The notes under the pieces were generated by a model, which searched no databases, was not told the DNA's origin, and worked only from the letters and a program-made list of their open reading frames with translations. This document shows, piece by piece, positions 7,723 through 15,728 of a stretch of 36,846 bases of DNA. The position numbers and the translations under genes are program-made. Source of the stretch: Clostridiales bacterium (GTDB lineage: Bacteria; Bacillota; Clostridia; Lachnospirales; Lachnospiraceae); the NCBI GenBank assembly GCA_015655075.1, contig JAATFT010000056.1:1-36846 (forward strand). The letters run 5' to 3'. The first letter of the stretch is position 1, and each line of letters begins with the position of its first letter.

Positions 7723-8774
7723 GGCCGCACCTCCCTGTTTTTGTACCAGATACCGCAGGCCCCTTCTGCTGAAACCATACAGGGCCCGACGGCATTTAAC
7801 GGCGTACAGACTGTCTTAAATAAAGGACAGTCCCCCGGATTAATCCGTCCCAAAATAACCTCTTTGCATTTACAGCCCTTAGGTACGTTTTCGGTGTAAT
7901 CCAATATCCTGCTGCCTGCGTCATATTCCTGATAGACATCCTTTAGCTTCAGTCCGGAATTTCGTATAATTCCGATTCCTCTCCAATATTCATCTATACC
8001 TTCAAAGAATTTATCCGTTATGGCCGCCGCCTTCCGGTTTCCTTCCTCCGTTACCGAACTGGTATATAAATTTTTCATGTAATACCGGTTCTTTTTTATC
8101 TGATGAATAATTTCATCAACAGCCGCTAATATATGCTCTCCTTCAAATCCGGCAACTACAAAGGGCTTATGATATTTTTCAGCCATTCCCTTATATACGG
8201 AGCAGCCGGTAACGACACTGACGTGTCCGGGACAAAGGAAAGCGTCTATATTTTCTTTTGTCTCACATAGATAGGAAAGTGCCGGAAGTATGATTTTTAT
8301 GGAAGTCAGCAATTTCAGATTTTTTATGCCATTTTTCAGGATTTCCTCCATCATCAGGGCATAGATAGGCGTGGTTGTCTCAAATCCCACCGCAGCAAAT
8401 ATAAATTCCGTGTTTTTATCCTCCAGTGCCATTTTAACCGCGGAAAGGGGAGAATACAGGATTTTTACATTGCCTCCCTCTGCTTTTGCCTGCGTTAAGG
8501 AATATCTGCTTCCCTTCACCTTCATCATATCGCCGAAGGTTAATACGCAGGTTTTTTCCCTTACGGCATACTCCACCAGCTTATCAATGTAGGCGGGGGG
8601 CGTAACGCATACCGGGCAGCCCGGGCCTGAAATTAATTGTATCTGCGGGGATATCAGGCTCCTTATTCCGTTCTTAAATATACTGGAGGTATGGGTTCCG
8701 CAGACTTCCATTATTTTAATTTTTCTGCCGTTATAGTTTTTTAGTTCATCCTTTACCAGTTCGAGGGTTTTCAT
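7719..8774 (-). CDS. hypD: Hydrogenase formation protein HypD
   Basis: HypD is the iron-sulfur scaffold on which, with HypC, the Fe(CN)2CO unit is assembled. The protein has 351 residues from the chosen start. Conserved motifs are MEVCGTHT (Cys25, His28), GPGCPVCVTP, GFETTTP, and C-terminal cysteines (GCKCKEV, GDCPLF, then two more) for the 4Fe-4S cluster. I chose ATG 8774 because GAGGAGG ends six bases upstream and the product begins directly at the family's usual MKTLELV-type start; the frame stays open upstream but only with a TTG at 8798 and no better binding site. The gene overlaps hypC by 29 bases and hypE by 4. Confidence 0.96.
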   Translation of the reverse strand: MKTLELVKDELKNYNGRKIKIMEVCGTHTSSIFKNGIRSLISPQIQLISGPGCPVCVTPPAYIDKLVEYAVREKTCVLTFGDMMKVKGSRYSLTQAKAEGGNVKILYSPLSAVKMALEDKNTEFIFAAVGFETTTPIYALMMEEILKNGIKNLKLLTSIKIILPALSYLCETKENIDAFLCPGHVSVVTGCSVYKGMAEKYHKPFVVAGFEGEHILAAVDEIIHQIKKNRYYMKNLYTSSVTEEGNRKAAAITDKFFEGIDEYWRGIGIIRNSGLKLKDVYQEYDAGSRILDYTENVPKGCKCKEVILGRINPGDCPLFKTVCTPLNAVGPCMVSAEGACGIWYKNREVRP

Positions 8775-8988
8775 TCCCATCCTCCTCAAGCTCTTCAAAG
8801 ATACTAAGCACTTCCTGCGCCATGTCCTTTTTCATAACTTCAAGGGCAAAACCCGCGTGAATCAGAATATAATCACCGATCTTGGCATCCACCAGCTTAA
8901 TATTTGCTTCACATATATTATTCATAATATCAACCTTAGCCGTATCGCCGTTTATTTCAACGATTTTACCAGGTACCGCAATGCACAT
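8746..8988 (-). CDS. hypC: Hydrogenase assembly chaperone HypC
   Basis: A small cytoplasmic chaperone (80 residues) that carries the iron ligand complex with HypD and delivers it to the hydrogenase large subunit. It begins MCIAVPGKI; Cys2, exposed after loss of Met1, is the essential ligand. The rest matches the HypC/HupF beta-barrel (GDYILIHAGFALEVM), followed by a charged tail. The ribosome binding site AAGGAGG lies 8 bases before the ATG. The tail overlaps the start of hypD. One copy only, expected to serve the Ech hydrogenase. Confidence 0.96.
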   Translation of the reverse strand: MCIAVPGKIVEINGDTAKVDIMNNICEANIKLVDAKIGDYILIHAGFALEVMKKDMAQEVLSIFEELEEDGNENPRTGKG

Positions 8989-9001
8989 ATTTTTGGCCTC
9001 C

Positions 9002-11263
9002 TTACCTTTGCCTCTTTGCTTCTTGCTTCATCAATCCGATAAAAACCTGTCCCAGACTTACGGACCCGTCATTGGGGGGAACAGCCATATTTACGTATAC
9101 CATAAATCCTTTTTTTCTCAAAAGCTTTAATACTCTCTCCGTCAGGACCGTATTTTGAAATACTCCGCCGCTTAATGCAACGGTATTAACCATCTGTTTC
9201 TCCCTTATGATTTCACATACTTCTAATACGGCCCCTGCCACGCCATAGTGAAATCCCAGTGCCAGGGAGCCCCTGCCTGCGGTGTCTTTTATTCTGCAGA
9301 TGGATTGTAATACCGGTTTTGGATCTATTTCTATTATCCCACATTTTTGATGAATTGCAAAGGTAAGCTTTTTCGGTTTTACATGATTTCTCACTGCAAG
9401 CACCGCTTCCTTTTCCAGCATGGCCGCACATTCGCCCTCATAACGGTTCTCTTTACAAACAGCAAGGATTGAGGCAACCGCGTCAAATAATCTGCCCATA
9501 CTGGAGGACAAAACCGTATTGATATGATTGTCCACCGCGGCTTTAATCAAATCACGGCGGTCATCCCGTATTTCACCATACAGTCCCGCTTTTAACAAAA
9601 AACAGGCGGCGGTCTTTTTGCCGTCCCGCATGGAACTGTCGCCGCCTAACATAGGTGTATAACTTAAATGGGCGGCCCGTATAAATTCCGGACCCTCGCA
9701 AACCAAAAATTCACCGCCCCAGATATTGCCGTCGCTTCCGTATCCCGTTCCGTCAAAGGCGACGCCGATTACCGGTCCCTTTAAATCATGCTCCGCCATA
9801 ACCGATGCAATATGGGCGTGATGATGCTGCACGGATAGTACGGGAACAGGTAAAGTTTTGGCATACAAAGTGGAATGGTAATTGGGATGTAAATCGCATA
9901 CCGCCAGATCAGGAGTAATATTTAACAGCCTGGATAAATCGGCATAGGAAGCTTTATATTCCTCCAATACGGCCTTCTCTTCCAAATCGCCGAAATATTG
10001 GGATACCACCGCACTCCCCTTTTTATACAGACAAAAAGCCGCCTTTAAATCACCGCCCGCAGCAAAAATTCCCACATCCTTACTTCCCCGGGGAAGAAAT
10101 ACCGGATAGGGAACATAGCCCCTGCTTCTGCGGATTAACTGGGGTTTATGGTCTATCACTTTAGCTACGGAATCATCCACAGAACGGATTATCCGCCTTT
10201 TATGATACAAAATTCCGTTCAGATAGGGTGATTTAAACTCCTGTATTTTATTATCCTCCTTAAGAATGGGCTTACCGGACAGATTGGCACTGGTCATAAT
10301 CAGCGGCCCGCAGGCTTTCGTCAGCAGTATCTGAAGCGCCGTATAGGGCAGAAAGGCGCCGCAGTAGATTCCGCCTCTATTGGTGGCCTCCGCCATGCTT
10401 TTCCCTTTTGTATAAAGCAGTACAATAGGTCTTGCCTTAGACTCCAGCAACTGCCTTTCTTCCTTTGAAACATAACAATATTCCTCCACCGATTCCATAT
10501 TCTCAAACATGACGGCAAAGGGTTTTTCTTCCCGCCCTTTCAATCGGCGCAAATTCATTACGGTCTCTTCCCCCATAGGGGAACACGCAAAGTGATAGCC
10601 CCCGATTCCTTTAACGGCAAGAATTCCTCCTGCTTTCAGGATTTCAACGGCTTTCTCCATGGCTTTTCTATCCGTAAGCTTCTCCAATATGGCATAGGGC
10701 CCGCAGCTATTGCAGGATATGGTCTGGGCATGGAATCTCCTGCTTTCAGGGTCCGTATATTCTTCCTTACAGGCGGAGCACATGGGAAAATCCTTCATGC
10801 TGGTAGTGTGCCTGTCATAGGGCAGACATTCCATTATGGTATACCTGGGCCCGCAGGAGGTACAACTGATAAAGGGATTGCGAAATCTCCTGTCGGTGAT
10901 TTCTTCCAGTTCCTTCCCGCATTTGCGGCAGACGGGCAAATCAGGCGGAATAATGGAAACTTCACCGTCTCCTCCGCTTTTTATTATATGAAAGTCACCG
11001 TATTCGGCCTCCTGCACGTCCTCCATCTGCATATGCACGATTTCATAGTCCTCCCACTCGACGCCGCTTAATTCCTTTAAGAAATCCGCAACACTTCGTT
11101 CCTGTGCCTGTACCATGATTTCCACGATTCCGCCCATATTTCTTACTGTTCCCTTTATTCCATACTTCTTTGCAAGGCGAAATACAAGGGGCCTGAAACC
11201 AACCCCTTGTATCATACCGAAAACCTTTATTCTTTTTGTAATTTCTGTTTGTTTCTTATCCAT
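9002..11263 (-). CDS. hypF: Carbamoyltransferase HypF
   Basis: HypF turns carbamoyl phosphate into carbamoyl-adenylate and passes the carbamoyl group to HypE for CN synthesis. The 753-residue protein has the full domain order: acylphosphatase-like domain (about 10-95, motif GMIQGVGFRP), two zinc-finger pairs (Cys112/115 with 134/137, Cys162/165 with 184/187), a YrdC-like domain (about 200-380, GGYHFACSP, TSANLSG), and a Kae1-like carbamoyltransferase domain with the HHHAH metal motif and a late ALSGGVFQN segment. It overlaps hypB by 37 bases and is followed by hypC after 13 bases. Intact and of normal length. Confidence 0.97.
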   Translation of the reverse strand: MDKKQTEITKRIKVFGMIQGVGFRPLVFRLAKKYGIKGTVRNMGGIVEIMVQAQERSVADFLKELSGVEWEDYEIVHMQMEDVQEAEYGDFHIIKSGGDGEVSIIPPDLPVCRKCGKELEEITDRRFRNPFISCTSCGPRYTIMECLPYDRHTTSMKDFPMCSACKEEYTDPESRRFHAQTISCNSCGPYAILEKLTDRKAMEKAVEILKAGGILAVKGIGGYHFACSPMGEETVMNLRRLKGREEKPFAVMFENMESVEEYCYVSKEERQLLESKARPIVLLYTKGKSMAEATNRGGIYCGAFLPYTALQILLTKACGPLIMTSANLSGKPILKEDNKIQEFKSPYLNGILYHKRRIIRSVDDSVAKVIDHKPQLIRRSRGYVPYPVFLPRGSKDVGIFAAGGDLKAAFCLYKKGSAVVSQYFGDLEEKAVLEEYKASYADLSRLLNITPDLAVCDLHPNYHSTLYAKTLPVPVLSVQHHHAHIASVMAEHDLKGPVIGVAFDGTGYGSDGNIWGGEFLVCEGPEFIRAAHLSYTPMLGGDSSMRDGKKTAACFLLKAGLYGEIRDDRRDLIKAAVDNHINTVLSSSMGRLFDAVASILAVCKENRYEGECAAMLEKEAVLAVRNHVKPKKLTFAIHQKCGIIEIDPKPVLQSICRIKDTAGRGSLALGFHYGVAGAVLEVCEIIREKQMVNTVALSGGVFQNTVLTERVLKLLRKKGFMVYVNMAVPPNDGSVSLGQVFIGLMKQEAKRQR

Positions 11264-11889
11264 TCCACCACTTCCTCAAAACCATCTTCTGTTTTGCAGG
11301 ATACTTTAATAACAGGCGCAGTCTTATTCAAAGCCCTGACACCCTTCATAAAGAAATCTTCGTTAAAAACCAAATATGGCAGGAGATCGCATTTATTTAA
11401 AATAATAATATCAGCTTTTTCAAAAGCAAGGGGATATTTATAAGGCTTATCACTGCCCTCCGTTACAGTTGAAATAAGCATCTTAACATGTTCACCAATC
11501 TGAAATTCAGCCGGGCAGACTAAATTGCCTATATTTTCAATAAATAATACACCGTTCTTTAGGGAAAGTTCCTCCGCCGCCTTGCCGATTAAGGGAGAAT
11601 CCAGGTGGCAGGCACCGCCGGTATTAATTTGTACGGCCTTTACTCCCATGGACTTAAGCAGCTTTGTGTCAAAATCAGCTTCAATATCCCCTTCAATTAC
11701 ATAGGAGGCAACGTTCTTAAGCCGTCTGATGACTTGAATTAAAACTGACGTTTTCCCCGCTCCGGGTGCGCCCATCACATTAACCGCAAATATTCCGTTC
11801 CGGGTAAATGACAAATTAATCTGTGAGGCAGCCTTATCATTTTTATCATAAACCGACTCCATAATATCTATTTCTTTCTTCTCTGACAT
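11227..11889 (-). CDS. hypB: Hydrogenase nickel incorporation GTPase HypB
   Basis: A GTPase that works with HypA to insert nickel after the Fe(CN)2CO unit is in place. The 220-residue protein has a P-loop GAPGAGKT at residues 40-47, the metal-linked GGACHLD segment, IENIGNLVCPAEF, and the NKCDLL base-recognition motif. It lacks both the N-terminal CxxCGC nickel site and a histidine-rich stretch seen in some HypBs, so it is a short form without nickel storage. A very strong ribosome binding site (AAGGAGG) precedes the ATG. It is first in hypBFCDE, 188 bases downstream of hypA; the gap holds the second 58 bp repeat. Confidence 0.96.
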   Translation of the reverse strand: MSEKKEIDIMESVYDKNDKAASQINLSFTRNGIFAVNVMGAPGAGKTSVLIQVIRRLKNVASYVIEGDIEADFDTKLLKSMGVKAVQINTGGACHLDSPLIGKAAEELSLKNGVLFIENIGNLVCPAEFQIGEHVKMLISTVTEGSDKPYKYPLAFEKADIIILNKCDLLPYLVFNEDFFMKGVRALNKTAPVIKVSCKTEDGFEEVVEWIRNKQKLQKE

Positions 11890-11986
11890 GACAACCCTTC
11901 CTCCTTTTTTTAATCGGGCACTCTAATAGAGCACTCAAATACCTAACCGTCTGTTACACAAAAAGGCCAAATATAAGCCTATCGCA

Positions 11987-12002
11987 AAACAAGCTTTTGT
12001 TT
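11987..12002. repeat. Perfect 16 bp palindrome between hypA and hypB
   Basis: AAACAAGCTTTTGTTT forms six-base arms around GCTT and abuts the second 58 bp repeat. It may be part of a terminator or processing site between the ech-hypA and hypBFCDE units. No clear sigma-A promoter for hypB could be fixed in the 188-base gap. Confidence 0.4.
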
Positions 12003-12060
12003 AACCTTACAAGTAAATTCCCCGCTTCTTGGAAAAGCGTAAGCGGCGGGTTTGGGACTT
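12003..12060 (-). repeat. 58 bp repeat, copy 2 (inverted relative to 6681-6738)
   Basis: Read on the minus strand it starts AAGTCCCAAACCC and ends ACTTGTAAGGTT, matching copy 1 with about five differences. It keeps a 6 bp hairpin (CCGCTT with AAGCGG) but differs in the outer stem. It lies 17 bases past the hypA stop and could terminate or attenuate transcription between the structural and maturation blocks. Confidence 0.85.
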
Positions 12061-12077
12061 ACTTCTAAAATTACCTT

Positions 12078-12416
12078 TTACACTTCAATGGACTTAATAT
12101 AAAATTCCTGTCCGGTTTTTGTCGGGACTCCCTCTCCTTTACAGTAAGGACACTCAAAGGAAAAGGGCTTCCTTACAAAGAGTTCGCCGCAGGCACTGCA
12201 CTTCAGCTTAGGCGTTATGCGTTCAATATTAAGCTTTGCATGTTCGCACAGGCTTCCTTCCGCAATAATTTCAAAATATAATTCAATGGAACTTGCCACA
12301 TAGCCGCAGTAATCCCCTACCACAAGGTTAATCTGATTTACCTGTGATGCCCCGTTTTTAACAGCATATTCTTCCGCAATCTCAATTATTCTCTTTGTCA
12401 CCGGATACTCGTGCAT
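12078..12416 (-). CDS. hypA: Hydrogenase nickel metallochaperone HypA
   Basis: HypA binds nickel through its N-terminal Met-His-Glu and delivers it with HypB to the hydrogenase large subunit. From the chosen start the protein has 112 residues, begins MHEYPVTKRI, and carries the zinc site CSACGELF ... CPYCKG. I chose ATG 12416 because His2 is the nickel ligand; an in-frame ATG four codons earlier (12428) would bury it, although a GGAAG sequence sits at suitable distance from that one. It overlaps the end of the ferredoxin subunit gene by 35 bases and is thus the last gene of the ech operon rather than the first of the hyp block. Confidence 0.93.
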   Translation of the reverse strand: MHEYPVTKRIIEIAEEYAVKNGASQVNQINLVVGDYCGYVASSIELYFEIIAEGSLCEHAKLNIERITPKLKCSACGELFVRKPFSFECPYCKGEGVPTKTGQEFYIKSIEV

Positions 12417-12747
12417 TGGTATAATCATCCCTTACACTTCCAAAGGAAGGTGAAGTATATTCATTGTTCATTCTCAAACACTTTTTGGGACAAACCTCAT
12501 TGCAATAATTACATTGTATGCATTTAAGCCTGTCTATACTCCAGGTGGTATTCCCTCTGTTCACCTGAATTGCTCCCGTGGGACACCGCCTTTGGCACAA
12601 ACCGCAGTAAATACATTGAGAGATATTAATTTCAACTCTGCCTCTTGTGCGTTCATATGTCTCCTTCTTTTTAACGGGATATAATACGGTATAAGGTCCG
12701 TGTACCAGACTTTTAAAGAGTGTCTTACTCATACTTAAAATCGCCAT
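12382..12747 (-). CDS. echF: Ech-type hydrogenase polyferredoxin subunit EchF
   Basis: The electron-input subunit (121 residues) of a membrane-bound group 4 [NiFe] hydrogenase. Two 4Fe-4S motifs are visible: CIYCGLCQRRCP (about 46-57) and CIQCNYCNEVCP (about 77-88), the NuoI/HycF-type pair that passes electrons from ferredoxin to the small subunit. The N-terminus is a short amphipathic stretch likely lying against the membrane, and the C-terminal 25 residues are polar. The ribosome binding site GGAG is 4-5 bases before the ATG. It follows echE after 25 bases and overlaps hypA. Confidence 0.93.
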   Translation of the reverse strand: MAILSMSKTLFKSLVHGPYTVLYPVKKKETYERTRGRVEINISQCIYCGLCQRRCPTGAIQVNRGNTTWSIDRLKCIQCNYCNEVCPKKCLRMNNEYTSPSFGSVRDDYTNARVSGDKENN

Positions 12748-12772
12748 AATTCTCCGTCCTATCTATTTGACA

Positions 12773-13852
12773 TTATCGTTCCGTACAGCTTATGCAGGGA
12801 TCAATCGTAAGAATTAATATGGGAACATCAGCCAGTGAGCAGCCCTTCAGGGTTTCCAGCAAAGCGGGAACATTGGCAAAGGTCGGCGTCCGGACTCTGA
12901 ATCTGTCCAGAAACTTAGATCCGCTTGCTTTCACATAATACATAGCCGAACCCCGGGGCTGTTCCACCCTGGTGAAATATTCTCCGTTTGGATTACCGGT
13001 TACTTTCACATTTATCCCGCCCTCCGGAATAATTGCTATGGCCTGTTTAATCAGGTCAACGGCCTGGAATACTTCTTTAATCCGAACGGAAGTCCTGGCA
13101 TAGGAATCTCCGTCTGTTTCAATAATCGGTTCAAATTTTAATTTGCCGTATGCAGCATAGCCCTGTGTTCTTAAATCCCTTTTAATACCGCTGGCTTTTG
13201 CCATGGGACCGACCGCGCCTAAATCAAAAGCCGCCTGTTTGGATAACACGCCAATTCCTTTTGTACGGTATTTTACGGAAGAATCACTCAAAAACACGTG
13301 GGTAATTTCTTTTAATTCCTTTTCCATGTCGGTGAGAATACGGTCTATTTTATCCAGGGTTTCAGGACTGATGTCTTTTCTTACACCCCCGATTTCACAG
13401 ACGGAAAAGATAACACGCCCGCCGGTGGTTTCCTCAAAAATATCAAGCACCTGTTCCCGCAGCCTCCAGGTATGCATATGCAGGCTTTCAAAGCCAAAGG
13501 CATCCGCTGAAAGGCCCAGCCATAACAAATGGCTGTGCATACGGGATAATTCGGCCCAGATAGTCCTCAAAAATTCCGCTCTTTCCGGAATTTTAATGTC
13601 CATAATGCTTTCAATTGTCATACAATATCCCATACCGTGCATAAAAGAACAAATACCGCAGATTCTTTCCGCAACATAGGTATATTGCTGAAAATCTTTC
13701 TTTTCCACAAGCTTCTCAAGTCCTCTGTGAATATATCCGATTCTGGGTATCGCTTCGACTACCCTTTCATCCTCAAGCATTAAATCCAAATGGATCGGCT
13801 CCGGAAGCACGGGATGCTGAGGACCAAACGGAATTACGGTTCTATTTCCCAT
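12773..13852 (-). CDS. echE: Ech-type [NiFe] hydrogenase large (catalytic) subunit EchE
   Basis: Catalytic subunit (359 residues) carrying the NiFe centre; it evolves H2 from protons with electrons from ferredoxin. The two CxxC nickel motifs are present: RICGICSFMHG (Cys65, Cys68) and DPCISCTER (Cys353, Cys356). The reading frame stops directly after CTER, so there is no C-terminal extension to be cut by a maturation protease, in line with what is known of Ech- and Coo-type enzymes; no protease gene is present nearby. The N-terminal FGPQHP motif shows descent from the NuoD/HycE family. The ATG has a GGAGG site and the start overlaps the echD stop by one base (TAATG). Confidence 0.96.
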   Translation of the reverse strand: MGNRTVIPFGPQHPVLPEPIHLDLMLEDERVVEAIPRIGYIHRGLEKLVEKKDFQQYTYVAERICGICSFMHGMGYCMTIESIMDIKIPERAEFLRTIWAELSRMHSHLLWLGLSADAFGFESLHMHTWRLREQVLDIFEETTGGRVIFSVCEIGGVRKDISPETLDKIDRILTDMEKELKEITHVFLSDSSVKYRTKGIGVLSKQAAFDLGAVGPMAKASGIKRDLRTQGYAAYGKLKFEPIIETDGDSYARTSVRIKEVFQAVDLIKQAIAIIPEGGINVKVTGNPNGEYFTRVEQPRGSAMYYVKASGSKFLDRFRVRTPTFANVPALLETLKGCSLADVPILILTIDPCISCTER

Positions 13853-14199
13853 TATTCCTCCTCCTTTTTCATATTAAATGGAGTCTTTACGGGTATTTTA
13901 TATAAATTATTGTTAAAATCAATAACAATGTTCACAATATGAACTCCAAAAAGTTCCTTTATTTCATTCTCATATAAAAATGCATAGGAATAAATGTTGC
14001 TTATACTGTCAATTTCTGTTTTCGTATCTGTTACAAATCTTAAGTTTAAAAAGTTATATTCTTTATCAAATGAATAACTAAGTTCTAAACCGTTCTTATT
14101 CGTACAAGTGATTGCCACCAGACGATATCCTTCATTTTTTAAACGCAGGGTTTCTGTCAAAAGTTCATTTGGCAGAATCATTTTAATTTGCTGTTCCAT
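13852..14199 (-). CDS. echD: Ech-type hydrogenase subunit EchD (NuoC-like)
   Basis: A small accessory subunit, 115 residues from the chosen start. It matches the NuoC/HycE N-terminal domain in the C-terminal half: NIYSYAFLYENEIKELFGV followed by the IPVKTPFNM tail. It likely helps join the peripheral arm of the complex. The ATG at 14199 has only a weak upstream AAAGTGG. A TTG at 14265 overlapping the echC stop is possible but has no binding site and would add a hydrophobic leader not expected in this family. Position between echC and echE supports the assignment; sequence similarity within EchD is always low. Confidence 0.82.
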   Translation of the reverse strand: MEQQIKMILPNELLTETLRLKNEGYRLVAITCTNKNGLELSYSFDKEYNFLNLRFVTDTKTEIDSISNIYSYAFLYENEIKELFGVHIVNIVIDFNNNLYKIPVKTPFNMKKEEE

Positions 14200-14261
14200 A
14201 ATATAATAAACCACTTTCTTTCTATAAGAGATCAGAGAAACAAAAAAACAGGTTCCTATAA

Positions 14262-14702
14262 TCAACGATATTTACGCTTACGCATCCGTTTCTGTTTCTG
14301 CTCCAATATTCCCAGCGCCTTGACAACTCCGTCAATAACGGCCTCCGGGCGGGCCGCACAGCCGGGAACATAAACATCCACCGACAATACTTTGTCCACT
14401 CCCCCCACGACGTTGTAGCATTCTGCAAATATACCGCCGGAGGTTGCACATATACCTACCGCAACCACTGCCTTGGGTTCGGCCATCTGTTCATACAGCT
14501 GTTTCACCACAGGTATATTCTGCTCGTTCACGCTGCCGGTAATTAATAAAATATCCGCATGCTTGGGATTGCCTGTATTAATGATACCAAACCGCTCCAC
14601 ATCATATAAGGGCGTGAGACTGGCAAGCACTTCAATATCACAGCCATTACAGCTGGAACCGTCATAATGTAAAATCCATGGTGATTTCTTAATAAAATTC
14701 AT
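14262..14702 (-). CDS. echC: Ech-type hydrogenase small subunit EchC (NuoB-like)
   Basis: The small subunit (146 residues) holding the proximal 4Fe-4S cluster that feeds the NiFe site. The four ligands are Cys18 and Cys21 (SSCNGCDIE), Cys85 (GICATSGG) and Cys115 (VPGCAARPE), all present. I start at ATG 14702, giving MNFIKKSPW; GGGAG lies seven bases upstream. A longer frame from 14759 would translate the tandem repeat lying between echB and echC and add 19 residues without family support. The basic C-terminal tail (KQKRMRKRKYR) may contact the membrane or the large subunit. Confidence 0.95.
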   Translation of the reverse strand: MNFIKKSPWILHYDGSSCNGCDIEVLASLTPLYDVERFGIINTGNPKHADILLITGSVNEQNIPVVKQLYEQMAEPKAVVAVGICATSGGIFAECYNVVGGVDKVLSVDVYVPGCAARPEAVIDGVVKALGILEQKQKRMRKRKYR

Positions 14703-14708
14703 ATCAAA

Positions 14709-14850
14709 CTCCCGTCCGCGTACCTTGGCACGCTTTATATCAGGATGGGTGAAAAACATGTCCTTTCGTTTTTCACCTTACTCCCATCCGCGTGCTCCGG
14801 CACGCTTTTAATCAAGGCGGGTGAAAAACACAACCTTCGTTTTTCACCTT
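14709..14850 (-). repeat. Two tandem copies (about 70-72 bp) of a hairpin-bearing repeat between echB and echC
   Basis: The units run 14709-14780 and 14781-14850. Each has a 10 bp stem, GGTGAAAAAC with GTTTTTCACC (14748-14757/14768-14777 and 14820-14829/14839-14848), and a second small hairpin of GCGTGC type. The ribosome binding site used by echC (GGGAG) lies at the edge of the unit nearest the gene and is duplicated as GGGAG in the other unit. The 159-base echB-echC gap is otherwise out of character for this tightly packed operon. Confidence 0.85.
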
Positions 14851-14861
14851 GTTTGCGTCCG

Positions 14862-15728
14862 TTACCTGAAAAATGATAAGATGATAAGATTTACAGTACC
14901 TAAAACACCTGTTATAATCCAACTGGAATCAAGCGCAAGCTGCCACTTTACCCTTGCAAATCCGTTGTCGATTACAATCTCCAAAAAATATGCCAGAAGG
15001 CACGCAAGGACGGCAAAAACATAACTAACCGGCGCTTTCGTTGCAAAAAACACAAATACTAAGGTCAATGCTATGACTGTCTCATACCAGTGGGTTATTT
15101 CTATGACTGCCAGGTCCCTTCCGGAATATTCGGTGGTTATTCCCTGAACGATTTCCTGATGTCCGTGATGACACATACTAAGATCAAACGGCGATTTTCT
15201 TAATTTAAAGGTTAATATAAACAAAAGTCCTAAAAAAATACCGGGAAGGGAGAGAATCGCGGGAGCCTGCGCCGAAACAATATCCTTGATAAAAAAGCTA
15301 TTATCCGCATAATATAATCCGATTCCCGTAAGCAGCACCATGGGCTCGTAGGCCATCATCTGTAAAAGCTCTCTTTCCGAACCAACAAGACTATAAGGTG
15401 AATTGGATGCATATCCGCCTAAAACAAAAAATATGGACCCCAGGGTAAGGGCAAAGATCGCCAGCAAAATGTCACCTCCCGTCAGCATAATGACGGTAGT
15501 GAAAATAACAAATATTAATGCAATATACACATAAAAACGATGCATCAAATTAACTTCAATGGGTTCCTTCTGCAAGAGCTTCAATACGTCATAAAAAGGC
15601 TGCAGGACAGGCGGTCCCTGTCTTCCCTGCATTCTGGCCGTTATGACACGGTCCATTCCCGTAAGCATCCCGCCGGCCAAAGGTGCCAGAATAATTATCC
15701 CGATAATCCTTAATATAAATGTAAACAT
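14862..15728 (-). CDS. echB: Ech-type hydrogenase membrane subunit EchB (NuoH-like)
   Basis: An integral membrane subunit (288 residues, about eight helices) that anchors the catalytic arm and is homologous to complex I NuoH. Conserved pieces include DRVITARMQGRQGPP near the N-terminus, the GSERELLQMMAYEP loop in the middle, and the acidic FDLSMCHHGHQEIVQG and YSGRDLAVIE region. ATG 15728 overlaps the echA stop by one base (TAATG), and GGAGGG lies about 11 bases upstream. A longer frame to 15797 overlaps echA and gives an implausible Cys/His-rich leader. It is followed by the hairpin repeat before echC. Confidence 0.95.
   Translation of the reverse strand: MFTFILRIIGIIILAPLAGGMLTGMDRVITARMQGRQGPPVLQPFYDVLKLLQKEPIEVNLMHRFYVYIALIFVIFTTVIMLTGGDILLAIFALTLGSIFFVLGGYASNSPYSLVGSERELLQMMAYEPMVLLTGIGLYYADNSFFIKDIVSAQAPAILSLPGIFLGLLFILTFKLRKSPFDLSMCHHGHQEIVQGITTEYSGRDLAVIEITHWYETVIALTLVFVFFATKAPVSYVFAVLACLLAYFLEIVIDNGFARVKWQLALDSSWIITGVLGTVNLIILSFFR

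Noticed and set aside
10592..11071. Plus-strand frame of 159 codons opposite hypF
   Set aside because: It is antisense to the strongly conserved hypF coding region and only reflects its codon composition.
14703..14759. N-terminal extension of EchC from the upstream ATG
   Set aside because: It would translate the tandem repeat unit; the ATG at 14702 has a proper GGGAG site and yields the family-typical start.
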